From UBA1366 sp047602575 (lineage in GTDB: Bacteria; Bacillota; Clostridia; Oscillospirales; Ruminococcaceae): a DNA stretch of 64,000 nt. The notes beneath the pieces are model-generated. The model worked only from the letters and a program-made list of their open reading frames with translations, did no database searches and had not been told where the DNA came from. Shown in pieces: positions 32,142-41,183 of the stretch. The position numbers were made by a program, and so were the translations under genes. The DNA is taken from contig JASGGY010000003.1 in the NCBI GenBank assembly GCA_047602575.1, forward strand, positions 434,001 through 498,000. The letters are read 5' to 3'. How positions within the stretch are numbered: the first letter of the stretch is position 1; every line of letters begins with the position of its first letter.

Positions 32142-33062
32142 TTAACCAAGCTGCGCGGGGTATTTCCCCTGTGCAACAAGTTCGGCGAGCTTTTCTCGGA
32201 CTAGTTCCTTGTCCGCCGCGTGGGTCATGCCGAACCATTCGCCGTCGCTGCGTCCGACTTTGACGGTCAGCTTGCCGTCATGGATTAACTTTGAGATAAC
32301 TTCCGGTAAAATAAACTCCGCCGTACATTGTTCCTGTGCCGTTTTCTCTGAGAAATCCGCAAAGAACCGCACAAACTCCGCTTGCAGCAAATCAATCAGC
32401 GCAGGGGTGCTCGCCCACAGATTCATTGATACAAGGCTTTCCGGATCGAGAGACGTCACAACGCCATTCCAGTCGCTCACAATCGCACTCGCATCTCGTC
32501 TGATTCCGCGTGTTTCTGTTAAGTCCTGCAGAAAGCCGTTTGCCGCCCGACAGATGCCCCGTGTGACCGCACCGTTGTCGCTGATGGTGTTTTTTAATAC
32601 AAAGCCGGGCATGAATGCGCCGGTAACATCCGTGTTCACAATGGCATCAAGGTATTTCGCCGCCAACGCAATCGCTGCTTCGCCGTAATAATCATCCGCG
32701 CCGATAATCGCAAATGGTACTTTAACAACACCCGCGCAGGCAAGCACTGCCTGCCCCGTCCCCCACGGCTTCACCCTGTCGGCAGGAACGCAAATTCCCG
32801 CGGGAATGTCGCTCAGTTCCTGATACACATAGCGAACCTCGGCTTTTTTGCCGAACTTACCGTCGAGCCGCGCGCGGAAAACATCCTTCATCTCGCGGCG
32901 GATAACGAGGACAATCTGGTCAAAGCCGTTGCGCAACGCGTCGAAAATCGCGTACTCCATAATTGCTTCGCCGTCCGGTCCGACCGCGTCAAGCTGTTTG
33001 ATGCCGCCCTGATAGCGGCTTCCGATGCCCGCCGCCAGGATCACGAGTGCTTTTTGTGCCAT
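32142..33062 (-). CDS. NTP_transferase-family nucleotidyltransferase
   Basis: 306 aa. The N-terminal VILAAGIGSRYQGG is a variant of the sugar-nucleotidyltransferase GxG..R motif, and IIGADDYYGE carries the metal-binding Asp. The C-terminal MTHAADKELVREKLAELV does not name a substrate. It probably transfers a nucleotidyl group to a sugar or related phosphate; the sugar is unknown. It follows paaK on the same strand (66-bp gap). Confidence 0.75.
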   Translation of the reverse strand: MAQKALVILAAGIGSRYQGGIKQLDAVGPDGEAIMEYAIFDALRNGFDQIVLVIRREMKDVFRARLDGKFGKKAEVRYVYQELSDIPAGICVPADRVKPWGTGQAVLACAGVVKVPFAIIGADDYYGEAAIALAAKYLDAIVNTDVTGAFMPGFVLKNTISDNGAVTRGICRAANGFLQDLTETRGIRRDASAIVSDWNGVVTSLDPESLVSMNLWASTPALIDLLQAEFVRFFADFSEKTAQEQCTAEFILPEVISKLIHDGKLTVKVGRSDGEWFGMTHAADKELVREKLAELVAQGKYPAQLG

Positions 33063-33128
33063 GAAAAATGCCCCTTTCGTCTTTGTGCGTCGCTTATCTA
33101 TTTTTTATTGATTCCAAAAAAACTGCAA

Positions 33129-34361
33129 TTAATACCGGTTGTCAAAAATCCGCGTGGATTTCTTTTCGCTGCGCGGAAGCTCGCCCAGATCCACGATTTT
33201 CACAATCGCCTGAATGCCGATTTTCGCTTTAAACGCAAAGCCGATTTCATTTTCCAGCTCGTACTTATTCGCGGCGGGGTCTGCTTCGACAAATAATGTG
33301 AGGAGATCCTTGCCGTTTAAATGATCTATCATCACCTGATACTCGCTCGACGCACCTGCAATGCCGGTGAGCATTTCATCAATCTGGCTCGGGAAAATGT
33401 TCACGCCCCGCACCTTGACCATGTCATCCGTTCTGCCCAAAATCGTATCAATGCGCGGGTATTTCATTCCGCACGCGCATTCGCCCACGATAAAGCGCGT
33501 TAAGTCGTGCGTGCGGTAACGGATGAGCGGCGCGCCTTCTTTTTTGAGTGTTGTGATTACAAGCTCGCCGACCTCGCCGTCGGGAACCTGCTCGCCGGTT
33601 TTCGGGTTGACGATTTCAAAATAGAAATAGTCGTCCCAATAATGCATCCCGCAGCCGCAGTCGCAGCTGATGCCGATGCCGGGTCCGTAAATTTCCGTCA
33701 AGCCGTAAATATCATATAACTGAACGCCCAGCTCGCCGGCAATGCGCGCGCGCATTTTTTCGCCCCAGCGCTCCGAGCCGATGATGCCTTTTTTTAAGTG
33801 AATCCGGTCGCCGATGCCGCGTTTTGCGATTTCCTCCGCCAAAAGCAGCGCATAAGATGAGGTCGCGCACAGCACGGTGGACTTCATGTCCATCATCATT
33901 TTTAGCTGCTTATCGGTGTTGCCCGGTCCCATCGGGATCGCCATCGCGCCCAGCCGCTCCGCACCCGCCTGAAAGCCGATGCCCGCCGTCCAAAGCCCGT
34001 AGCCGGGGGTGATGTGGACGCGGTCTTTTTTCGTCAAGCCCGCGGTTTCGTAGCAGCGCGCGAACATAATCGCCCAGTCATCCACGTCCTGTTGGGTATA
34101 CGGAATGATGACGGGAACGCCCGTTGTGCCGCTCGAGGAATGAATCCGCACGATTTCCTCCTCGTCAACCGCCGCAAGCCCGAGCGGATACGCTTCGCGC
34201 AGATCGCCCTTCCACGTAAACGGAAGCGCTTCAAACGACGCCTGATCCGTCACCGCACCAACATCCAGATCCTTGAATTTCTCCGCATAAAAGCCCTCCC
34301 GCGCGGTGAGCTTTTTCAGCTGCGCCTGAACAAGCGCCAGCTGTGTTTCGGTCATTTTCAT
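33129..34361 (-). CDS. paaK: Phenylacetate-CoA ligase-like aryl acid:CoA ligase
   Basis: 410 aa. The AMP/ATP-binding loop is SSSGTTGVPV, followed by YGLTEIYGPG and the hinge/C-terminal segment ILGRTDDMVKVRGVNIFPSQ; the end SEKKSTRIFDNRY carries the catalytic Lys. The enzyme activates arylacetates to CoA thioesters, or in fermenters runs in reverse to make ATP from aryl-acyl-CoA. It follows iorA-iorB, which make arylacetyl-CoA from aromatic 2-oxo acids, so the operon probably conserves energy from aromatic amino acids. Confidence 0.9.
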   Translation of the reverse strand: MKMTETQLALVQAQLKKLTAREGFYAEKFKDLDVGAVTDQASFEALPFTWKGDLREAYPLGLAAVDEEEIVRIHSSSGTTGVPVIIPYTQQDVDDWAIMFARCYETAGLTKKDRVHITPGYGLWTAGIGFQAGAERLGAMAIPMGPGNTDKQLKMMMDMKSTVLCATSSYALLLAEEIAKRGIGDRIHLKKGIIGSERWGEKMRARIAGELGVQLYDIYGLTEIYGPGIGISCDCGCGMHYWDDYFYFEIVNPKTGEQVPDGEVGELVITTLKKEGAPLIRYRTHDLTRFIVGECACGMKYPRIDTILGRTDDMVKVRGVNIFPSQIDEMLTGIAGASSEYQVMIDHLNGKDLLTLFVEADPAANKYELENEIGFAFKAKIGIQAIVKIVDLGELPRSEKKSTRIFDNRY

Positions 34362-34392
34362 AAAAATAATGCCCCTTCCCGCCGTCAGGCGA

Positions 34393-34977
34393 TTATTCCA
34401 GATCCAGCCGCAGCGCCGCCAGATTCATCTCCACAAATTTCGGCGAAACCCGTGCCTTGACGACCCTGCACAATTCCTCCGCCGTGATGCCTAGACAGCC
34501 TGTGGCAGCCGCCGCGTTGAGCAGCACCATGTTCATCACCTTCGGCGAACCAAGCTCCGCGCAGATTTTCTCCGTGTCAACGCACACCGTTTTATACCGC
34601 GCGGTCAGATATGCAAGCATTTCCCCCGCCGTGTCGCGCGCCGCGGCTTTCGGGTCAAGCGACATCGTCACAGGCTGGATTGCCTTTGTGCTGACAATCA
34701 CCGTGCCGTCGGGCTTGAGGTAGCTTTCGCAGCGCACCGCTTCTGACGGCTCAAAGGCGATGATCATATCCGCCGTGCCCTTGGGGATCAGCGAGGAAAA
34801 AATCTCGCCGTCGCTCATGCGCACATGACTGACCACGCAGCCGCCGCGCTGTGCCATGCCGATGGTTTCGGCGGTACGGACGTGCAGCCCCTTGTGCATC
34901 GCGGCACTTGCAAGCAGCTTTGACGCTAAAACCGTCCCCTGACCGCCCACGCCGCACAACAGAAGGTTCGTCGTCAT
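34393..34977 (-). CDS. iorB: Indolepyruvate:ferredoxin oxidoreductase, beta subunit
   Basis: 194 aa of the pyruvate ferredoxin oxidoreductase gamma-type fold. Motifs GVGGQGTVLASKLLA and GMAQRGGCVVSHVRM are diagnostic of IorB. The start ATG 34977 overlaps the iorA stop (ATGA). It forms the catalytic complex with IorA. Confidence 0.94.
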   Translation of the reverse strand: MTTNLLLCGVGGQGTVLASKLLASAAMHKGLHVRTAETIGMAQRGGCVVSHVRMSDGEIFSSLIPKGTADMIIAFEPSEAVRCESYLKPDGTVIVSTKAIQPVTMSLDPKAAARDTAGEMLAYLTARYKTVCVDTEKICAELGSPKVMNMVLLNAAAATGCLGITAEELCRVVKARVSPKFVEMNLAALRLDLE

Positions 34978-36782
34978 GCTTCCACCCCGTTTCCGATTGC
35001 CCCGACCGGACAGACCTGCGCGCACAGCGAACAGCCGTAGCACAGTGACGCTTCGATTTTTGCTTTTTTGCCGTAAGGCACAATCGCCGGACAGCCCAGC
35101 TCGCGGATGCACTTGCGGCAGCCCGTGCATTTCTGCGTGTCAACCTGATAGCGCGGCTTGGGTTTCACCACCGCGATGCAGGGCGATTTAAAGATAATCG
35201 CGCGCACACCCGAACCCAGCACCGCCGCATTGACGGCTTTTTCGGCTTCCGTCTGATTGAGCGGATCGGCTTTGATGAGCATCGAAGCGCCCGCCGCCAG
35301 CAGAACCTGTTCGATCGAAAGCGGCTCGTGGCGTTCGCCCATCATGGTAATGCCCGTTCCCGGATGGGGTTGGTGTCCGGTCATGGCGGTGGTGGAATTG
35401 TCAAGCACCACCAAAATGATGTCCGTGCGGTTATAAACGGCATTCATCACGCCCGTGATGCCCGACGCGAAGAACGTCGAGTCGCCGATGAACGCGAAAT
35501 TGAGCGCGTCCGGCTCGGCGCGGTGCAAGCCCTGCGCGATGGTGATGCCGGCGCCCATGCAAAGACAGGTGTCGGTCATGTCGAGCGGTGCGGCGTTGCC
35601 CAGCGTATAGCAGCCGATGTCACCGGAGAACACGGCTTTTTTGCCCTTAACCGCCTGCTTGACGGCATAGAACGACGCACGGTGCGGGCATCCCGCGCAA
35701 AGCACAGGCGGGCAAACCGGCAACGCCGGCGGTTCCAAAACGGGTGCGGCTGCGCGGGCTCTGCCCAGCAGCTTGTCAACCGCCGCAGTCAGAATCTCGG
35801 CGGAATTTTCCCCCGCCATAGGGCTATCGCCGGTAAGCTTGCCGCGGATTTCCACGTCAAGGCGGTATTTTCCGCACAGGTAAACAAGCTCTTTTTCAAT
35901 CACATAATCAAGCTCCTCCGCCACGAGAACGGTTTTTACGCCGCGCAGGAATTCCACCGCTTTCTTTTCGGGGAACGGATACGGCGTGCCGATCTGAAAG
36001 AAGCTGACCTTTTCCGCATCCGCGCCGAGGGCTTCTTGCGCGTAGCCGACACTTGCCGAGGAGGCGGCGATGCCGATGCCGGTTGTGCCAATGCTGTACG
36101 TATTATAAGCGCTTTCGGAAAACACATCGGAAATCTCCGCCAGCCGCTGTTCGATTTTCGTGTGGTTGATGAACGACAGCCGCGGGAAAATCACCCACCG
36201 CGCGCTGTCCTTGACAAATCCCTCCGGCTTGCGCGGGGCGGTGACGGGGGCAATTTCGATGTTCGCGCAGCCGTGACAGATGCGCGTCACAGGGCGCAGG
36301 ATCACAGGCGTGCCGAATTTTTCGCTCAGCTCAAACGCGTCGCCGATCATCTGATACGCTTCCTCCGGCGACGACGGATCAAAAACAGGCAGCTTCGCAA
36401 ACTGCGCAAAGCGGCGCGTGTCCTGCTCCGTCTGGGAGGACACCGGCCCGGGATCGTCCGCAGCCACAATCACCATGCCGCCCTTGACGCCCACGTAAAC
36501 AAGGCTCATCAACGGATCGGCGGCAACATTCAGCCCCACCTGCTTCATCGTCACCAGCGTGCGCGCGCCCGCATAGGACGCACCCGCCGCGACTTCCATC
36601 GCGGCCTTTTCGTTGACCGACCATTCGACGTAGATTTCCTTGTCGTGGCTGGCGTTGTATTTTGCCACTGTGTCGAGGATTTCGCTCGACGGTGTTCCGG
36701 GATAGCCCGCCACGAGGTTGACCCCCGCACGCACCGCGCCCAAGCCGATGGCTTCGTTGCCCATCAGAAATTCCACTGGCAT
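34974..36782 (-). CDS. iorA: Indolepyruvate:ferredoxin oxidoreductase, alpha subunit
   Basis: 602 aa: a pyrimidine-binding domain at the N-terminus (GNEAIGLGAVRAGVNLVAGYPGTPSS), a TPP-binding domain (GDIGCYTLG, GDSTFFASG) and a C-terminal 2[4Fe-4S] ferredoxin region (CTGCRKCIRELGC and CYGCSLCAQVCPVGA). It oxidatively decarboxylates arylpyruvates to arylacetyl-CoA and reduces ferredoxin. First gene of the iorA-iorB-paaK operon. Confidence 0.96.
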   Translation of the reverse strand: MPVEFLMGNEAIGLGAVRAGVNLVAGYPGTPSSEILDTVAKYNASHDKEIYVEWSVNEKAAMEVAAGASYAGARTLVTMKQVGLNVAADPLMSLVYVGVKGGMVIVAADDPGPVSSQTEQDTRRFAQFAKLPVFDPSSPEEAYQMIGDAFELSEKFGTPVILRPVTRICHGCANIEIAPVTAPRKPEGFVKDSARWVIFPRLSFINHTKIEQRLAEISDVFSESAYNTYSIGTTGIGIAASSASVGYAQEALGADAEKVSFFQIGTPYPFPEKKAVEFLRGVKTVLVAEELDYVIEKELVYLCGKYRLDVEIRGKLTGDSPMAGENSAEILTAAVDKLLGRARAAAPVLEPPALPVCPPVLCAGCPHRASFYAVKQAVKGKKAVFSGDIGCYTLGNAAPLDMTDTCLCMGAGITIAQGLHRAEPDALNFAFIGDSTFFASGITGVMNAVYNRTDIILVVLDNSTTAMTGHQPHPGTGITMMGERHEPLSIEQVLLAAGASMLIKADPLNQTEAEKAVNAAVLGSGVRAIIFKSPCIAVVKPKPRYQVDTQKCTGCRKCIRELGCPAIVPYGKKAKIEASLCYGCSLCAQVCPVGAIGNGVEA

Positions 36783-36862
36783 TTTCTCCTTAAAAAAGCC
36801 AAAGAAACCCGCAGGCGGATGCCCGTCGGGTCTGCTCCGGCAATCGTTTTGATTACGCTTTT

Positions 36863-36891
36863 ATTGTAACATATTTTCGGGAAAGTTTCAA
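36863..36891 (-). promoter_or_regulatory. Promoter of iorA operon
   Basis: TTGAAA (36891-36886), 17 bp, TACAAT (36868-36863) on the minus strand. The leader between it and iorA can fold CCCG/CGGG stems ending CGGGTTTCTTT, a weak terminator-like feature. Confidence 0.72.
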
Positions 36892-36904
36892 CCGGTTTGT
36901 GAAA

Positions 36905-37648
36905 TTAATCCTCGTCCGGTTCGTCGGGCATCTCCCAGTTGTGGAACACATTCTGCACATCGTCGTTGTCCTCAAGGGATTCGAGCAGCAGCGTCATTTT
37001 TTTCAGCGAAGCTTCATCCTCAAGCTTTGTGTACGTCGCGGGGATCTGCTCAACTTCCGCCGAAGCAATTTTATAGCCCATCGCATCGAGCTTCTGCCGG
37101 ACAGCTGACAGCGCTTCCGGCGTGGTGGAAACCTCAATCATGCCGTCCTCAATGGAAAAATCGTCCGCACCCGCCTCGAAACAGTCCTCCATAACCTTGT
37201 CCTCATCGGGGTTTTGGCTCTCAATGACGATCATGCCCTTTTGTGAGAACATAAATGACACGCAGCCGGTCGTTCCCAGATTTCCGCCGAATTTGTCAAA
37301 ATAATGCCGGATGTCGCCGGCGGTGCGGTTCTTGTTGTCGGTCAGGCACTCCACGATCAGTGCCACGCCGTTGGGGCCGTAGCCCTCGTAGACCATGGTT
37401 TCATAGCTGTTCTTGTCGCCCTCTCCGGCGGCTTTTTTGATCACGCGGTCGATGTTGTCATTGGGAACATTGTTTGTTTTTGCCTTGGCAATCAGGTCGC
37501 GCAGGCGGTTGTTGATCGACGGATCGGCACCGCCCTCTTTGACGGCGACGGTGATTTCCCGTCCGATTTTGGTGAAAATCTTGGCTTTCGCGCCGTCGGT
37601 TGCTTCCTTGCGGCGCTTGATGTTATTCCATTTGGAATGTCCTGACAT
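36905..37648 (-). CDS. yebC: YebC/PmpR family DNA-binding or translation-associated protein
   Basis: 247 aa, typical length. The N-terminal MSGHSKWNNIKRRK and the block NNVPNDNIDRVIKKA are diagnostic. Family members act as transcription regulators or, by recent findings, help ribosomes through proline stretches. 22 bp downstream of the mrnC region start; same strand as the neighbouring translation genes. Confidence 0.95.
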   Translation of the reverse strand: MSGHSKWNNIKRRKEATDGAKAKIFTKIGREITVAVKEGGADPSINNRLRDLIAKAKTNNVPNDNIDRVIKKAAGEGDKNSYETMVYEGYGPNGVALIVECLTDNKNRTAGDIRHYFDKFGGNLGTTGCVSFMFSQKGMIVIESQNPDEDKVMEDCFEAGADDFSIEDGMIEVSTTPEALSAVRQKLDAMGYKIASAEVEQIPATYTKLEDEASLKKMTLLLESLEDNDDVQNVFHNWEMPDEPDED

Positions 37649-37670
37649 ACTATTCGTCCTTTCGTGTTTA

Positions 37671-38117
37671 TTATTCTATCGGTGCGGCTTCCGGCTTGGG
37701 TTCTTTGTCCGAGAGTGCCGCGAGCGTTTCGCGATTGTCCCATATTTGAGCGAATAAGGCGTCAATCCGCGCGTCCTCACCGCAGAGCTTTAAGTATCCG
37801 AACAGTGTTTCCAGCCCCGTCGCGCTGCGGTACTGCGCGGCGGACGCGTGTTTAGGGATGTTCACACCGTTTGCATTCCTGCCCCGCCGCAGGATGTCGC
37901 GTTCCTCGTCGGTGAGAATTTCCGATAAAAAGCGCACCGCCGCACTCTGAAACTCCGCGCACACATACCGCACGGAAAGCCTGTGCAGCTTTCCGACCGG
38001 CACATTTGCGCCCTCGACAATGCGCATCCGCACAAGCTCCTCATAAACCGCGTCGCCCAGAAAAGCGAGTGTGAGCGGGCTGTAGCGGTTGACTGCGCGC
38101 TTTTGCTCCGCGTCCAT
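37671..38117 (-). CDS. mrnC: Mini-ribonuclease III
   Basis: 148 aa. It keeps the RNase III catalytic core (LAFLGDAVYEELVR with the acidic pair) but has no double-stranded RNA-binding domain, as in MrnC, which matures 23S rRNA in Firmicutes. The start ATG 38117 overlaps the NUDIX stop (TGATG). Confidence 0.9.
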   Translation of the reverse strand: MDAEQKRAVNRYSPLTLAFLGDAVYEELVRMRIVEGANVPVGKLHRLSVRYVCAEFQSAAVRFLSEILTDEERDILRRGRNANGVNIPKHASAAQYRSATGLETLFGYLKLCGEDARIDALFAQIWDNRETLAALSDKEPKPEAAPIE

Positions 38118-38575
38118 CAATCCACCGCCCCAATGTAAATTGCGCCGATGCGATTCCCGTTTTCGTCCAGACACCGCGCAAGCGCGCGCGGATAGATGTT
38201 GTATTCACCCAAACGAGCAATTTCGATCCACTCCAAACCAATCTGCTCGTTGTCGGGCAGGGTTGCTTTTTCCGGCGAAAGCGCCTCGAGCAGCGAACAG
38301 CGGAACATATACTCCACTTGATGGCAAGCGCCGAATTTCGCGTGGTTCTCGCAGATGAATTCCCGCACCAGCATCAGCTCGTCCGGTTCAACCCGCGTTC
38401 CCAGTTCCTCCATACATTCCCGACGCAGCGCTTTTTTAAAGCACTCGCCGAACTCCTGACCGCCGCCGGGCAGGATGTAATAGGGCATCTCATTCTGGTC
38501 GCTGTCGCATTTGAGCATCAGAAGCCTGCCGTCGCGCACGATGATCGCCTTGATGCTGTTTCGGATACTGGCCAT
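38117..38575 (-). CDS. NUDIX hydrolase
   Basis: 152 aa. The Nudix box is complete: G(QEFGE)...ALRRECMEELGTRVE, matching Gx5Ex7REUxEExGU. The N-terminus SIRNSIKAIIVRDGRLLML is typical of nucleotide-sugar or (d)NTP pyrophosphohydrolases. The substrate cannot be told. 9 bp downstream of obgE. Confidence 0.88.
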   Translation of the reverse strand: MASIRNSIKAIIVRDGRLLMLKCDSDQNEMPYYILPGGGQEFGECFKKALRRECMEELGTRVEPDELMLVREFICENHAKFGACHQVEYMFRCSLLEALSPEKATLPDNEQIGLEWIEIARLGEYNIYPRALARCLDENGNRIGAIYIGAVD

Positions 38576-38584
38576 AACCGCTCC

Positions 38585-39862
38585 TTACTTGATATAATCG
38601 AATTCAAAGCCCTCGATGTCCACGGAGTCGCCCTCCTGCACACCGAGCTCCTCGAGCTTGTCAATGATGCCCGCGGTCTGTAAGACGCGCTGGAAGTATT
38701 GTAGCGAGGAATAGTCCTCCACGTCCACCTTGCGCAGAATCCGCTGTAGCCATGGTGCGGTCACGACATACACACCGTCGTCGATTTCCACGTTGAAATC
38801 GCGGTTTTCGAGTAGCTTTTCGTCCAGCTCGTCTTGTGACAGCGGCTGTGCTTCAAAGCGCTTGACCGGCGGAAGCTGTGCAAGCCTTGCGCCGACCGCG
38901 CGCATCAATTCCTTTGTGCCCTTTGTGGTCGCCGCCGAGATTTCAAAAAACGCGTAACCTTTTCCCGTCACATAATCGCGAAACCGCGCGACTTGCTCCG
39001 CGTCCGCCATGTCCGTTTTGTTCGCCGCGACAATCTGCGGTGCGTTCGACAGCTCCTCGTTGAAGTTTTTCAGCTCGCGGTTGATAATCTCAAAATCTTC
39101 AATCGGATCTCTGCCCTCCGTTCCCGAAACGTCCACCACATGGACAATCAGCCGGCAGCGCTCCACATGACGCAGAAACTCGTGTCCAAGCCCGACGCCC
39201 TCGCTCGCGCCCTCGATCAGCCCCGGAATATCCGCCATCACAAAGGACTGCTCGTCGTCGGTTTTTACCACACCCAGAACGGGGGTCAGGGTGGTGAAAT
39301 GATAGTTGGCGATTTTCGGCTTCGCCGCGGAAACGACGGAGATGAGCGTGGATTTTCCCACATTCGGGAAGCCCACCAGTCCCACATCGGCAATCAGCTT
39401 CAGCTCGAGCTTCAGGTCATAGCCGTCGCCTTGAAAACCGGGCTTTGCGAAGCGCGGAATCTGGCGCGTTGACGTGGCAAAATTGGCGTTGCCCTTGCCG
39501 CCGCGCCCGCCCTTTGCTATGATCACCGGTTCGTCGCCGGACAGATCCGCAAGAATGCGCCCCGTTGCTTCCTCGCGCACCACCGTGCCGCGCGGAACTT
39601 TTACGACAAGGTCGGGAGCGGATTTTCCGGAACAGTTCTTGCCCCCGCCGGCTTGTCCGTTCTCAGCGGTATATTTGCGTTGATAGCGGAACTCGATGAG
39701 GTTTGTCAAGCTGTCGTCCACAGTAAAAATGACGTCGCCGCCTTTTCCGCCGTCGCCGCCGTCCGGCCCGCCCGCGGCGATGTATTTCTCCCGATGGAAC
39801 GACACCGCGCCGTCCCCGCCGTTGCCGGCTTTCACGCTGATTCTGACTTCATCTACGAACAT
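38585..39862 (-). CDS. obgE: GTPase ObgE/CgtA
   Basis: 425 aa: the Gly-rich Obg domain (GNGGDGAVSFHREKYIAAGG), the G domain with GFPNVGKST and DIPGLIEGAS, and a C-terminal OCT domain. It acts in large-subunit ribosome assembly and stress response. ATG 39862 is chosen because the Obg domain begins MFVDEV. Confidence 0.96.
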   Translation of the reverse strand: MFVDEVRISVKAGNGGDGAVSFHREKYIAAGGPDGGDGGKGGDVIFTVDDSLTNLIEFRYQRKYTAENGQAGGGKNCSGKSAPDLVVKVPRGTVVREEATGRILADLSGDEPVIIAKGGRGGKGNANFATSTRQIPRFAKPGFQGDGYDLKLELKLIADVGLVGFPNVGKSTLISVVSAAKPKIANYHFTTLTPVLGVVKTDDEQSFVMADIPGLIEGASEGVGLGHEFLRHVERCRLIVHVVDVSGTEGRDPIEDFEIINRELKNFNEELSNAPQIVAANKTDMADAEQVARFRDYVTGKGYAFFEISAATTKGTKELMRAVGARLAQLPPVKRFEAQPLSQDELDEKLLENRDFNVEIDDGVYVVTAPWLQRILRKVDVEDYSSLQYFQRVLQTAGIIDKLEELGVQEGDSVDIEGFEFDYIK

Positions 39863-39944
39863 TGATAGCTCCAATCTTTCGGGTAAACCGCGCGTTTTGC
39901 GTCGGATGCTTCTGATGCGCCGGCTGCACACCCACACGACTTGT

Positions 39945-39998
39945 ATGACAGAAAACCAAAGAACCCCAAGCGGACGAACAATCGCGCCACTCGGGGTT
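39945..39998 (-). terminator. Hairpin between rpmA and obgE
   Basis: On the minus strand AACCCCGAGTGG pairs with CCGCTTGGGGTT; the tail is CTTTGGTTTTC. The stem is strong but the U-tract is broken, so partial termination or processing is possible. Confidence 0.6.
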
Positions 39999-40035
39999 TT
40001 TATCCTTGAAATAAGGATGTTTGCGGCGGCACTGC

Positions 40036-40317
40036 TTATGCCTGGGGATAAATGGAAACTTTCTTCTTATCCTTGCCCAGCCGCTCAAATTTTACCACGC
40101 CGTCGCTGGTTGCGAACAGGGTGTCATCCGAGCCTTTGCCGACATTTGCGCCGGGATGGATGCGCGTTCCGCGCTGCCGAACGAGAATGTTGCCCGCCAG
40201 AACAAACTGACCGTCCGCTCTCTTTACGCCTAAGCGCTTGGATTCGGAGTCACGTCCGTTCTTGGTCGAACCGCCTCCCTTTTTATGTGCAAAAAACTGT
40301 AATCCGATTCTGATCAT
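40036..40317 (-). CDS. rpmA: Ribosomal protein L27 with cleavable N-terminus
   Basis: 93 aa. The N-terminus MIRIGLQFFAHKKGGGST contains the LQFFA-HKKGG cleavage site found in Firmicutes, processed by Prp, which is encoded directly upstream. Confidence 0.97.
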   Translation of the reverse strand: MIRIGLQFFAHKKGGGSTKNGRDSESKRLGVKRADGQFVLAGNILVRQRGTRIHPGANVGKGSDDTLFATSDGVVKFERLGKDKKKVSIYPQA

Positions 40318-40347
40318 TGTAGTACACCTCCACCGTATAATCCGCGG

Positions 40348-40671
40348 TCAGACCGCGTTCCTGAATTCGATTTTAATCCGCCCGGGATGCCCTTGGGCAA
40401 TCCGCGCGAGGTGATCCGCCAGTGCTAAGAGAACCTTGTCCCCCGCTCCGTCCGGATCGCTGTTGAGCTTGAACATCACGCCGCCGCCCTTGACCGCCGC
40501 TTTCGCGTCGAGCCCCAGAAAATCCGTCGCAAGATTCGCCGCCAGCTCCACCGCCGAGGAAACCCCCGCGCAGACAATGTCATAGCCCCAGTCCGCGTCG
40601 CCCGCGTGACCGTCGATGTGAAAGCCCTTGAGATGCTCGTTTTTGTCCTTAAAAAACAACGCGTTGATCAT
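40348..40671 (-). CDS. prp: L27-processing cysteine protease Prp
   Basis: 107 aa. The catalytic His is in FHIDGHAG and the Cys in YDIVCAGVSS. It lies between rplU and rpmA as in other Firmicutes and removes the L27 N-terminal extension. Confidence 0.95.
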   Translation of the reverse strand: MINALFFKDKNEHLKGFHIDGHAGDADWGYDIVCAGVSSAVELAANLATDFLGLDAKAAVKGGGVMFKLNSDPDGAGDKVLLALADHLARIAQGHPGRIKIEFRNAV

Positions 40672-40691
40672 CGCTTCAATCCGCTGCGGAC

Positions 40692-41003
40692 TTACGCGTT
40701 GACCGCGTCGATGCGAACCTGTGTGTAAGGCTGTCTGTGACCCTGCTTGGTCTTTTCGTTTTTCTTCGCCTTATAGGTAAAGACAATGATTTTCTTGGCT
40801 TTTCCGTTTTTGAGAACCGTCGCGGTTACGAATGCGCCCGAAACATAGGGAGCGCCGACCTTGGTTCCCTCGTCGCCGCCGACCAGAACCACCTTGTCAA
40901 AGGTAATCTCGCTCTCGGCTGCTACGGGAAGCTTTTCGATGAAAACAACATCGCCGGCTTTCACCTGATACTGTTTTCCGCCTGTTTCAATGACTGCGTA
41001 CAT
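40692..41003 (-). CDS. rplU: Ribosomal protein L21
   Basis: 103 aa. MYAVIETGGKQYQVKAGD and the end KQGHRQPYTQVRIDAV are diagnostic. First gene of the rplU-prp-rpmA operon. Confidence 0.97.
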   Translation of the reverse strand: MYAVIETGGKQYQVKAGDVVFIEKLPVAAESEITFDKVVLVGGDEGTKVGAPYVSGAFVTATVLKNGKAKKIIVFTYKAKKNEKTKQGHRQPYTQVRIDAVNA

Positions 41004-41094
41004 GTGCAATGCACCTACCTTTTTTATCAAAACTCGCTGTCCAAACCAGGCGGCAGCCGTGAAGCTGCGCTTTTGTGCCCGGAACACGCGGCTT
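41004..41094 (-). ncRNA. Probable L21 autoregulatory mRNA leader
   Basis: A leader of about 90 nt between promoter and rplU contains GCAGCTTCACGGCTGC and the complementary GC-rich blocks CCGCGTGTTCCGGG and CCGCCTGG. Firmicute rplU mRNAs carry a conserved L21 leader; this position and pairing fit, but I did not match the consensus base by base. Confidence 0.45.
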
Positions 41095-41098
41095 ATAT

Positions 41099-41127
41099 AG
41101 TTTATCACATTCCGATTATCCTGTCAA
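41099..41127 (-). promoter_or_regulatory. Promoter of rplU operon
   Basis: TTGACA (41127-41122), 17 bp, TAAACT (41104-41099) on the minus strand. Confidence 0.8.
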
Positions 41128-41183
41128 GTCCGGATTGAAATTTTCGGAAATGTTTACGGATTATTTACGAAATTTCGCTTCCG

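Noticed and set aside
35328..36869. 513-codon plus-strand frame opposite iorA
   Set aside because: Shadow of a strongly conserved gene; Arg/His-rich, no motifs and no ribosome binding site.
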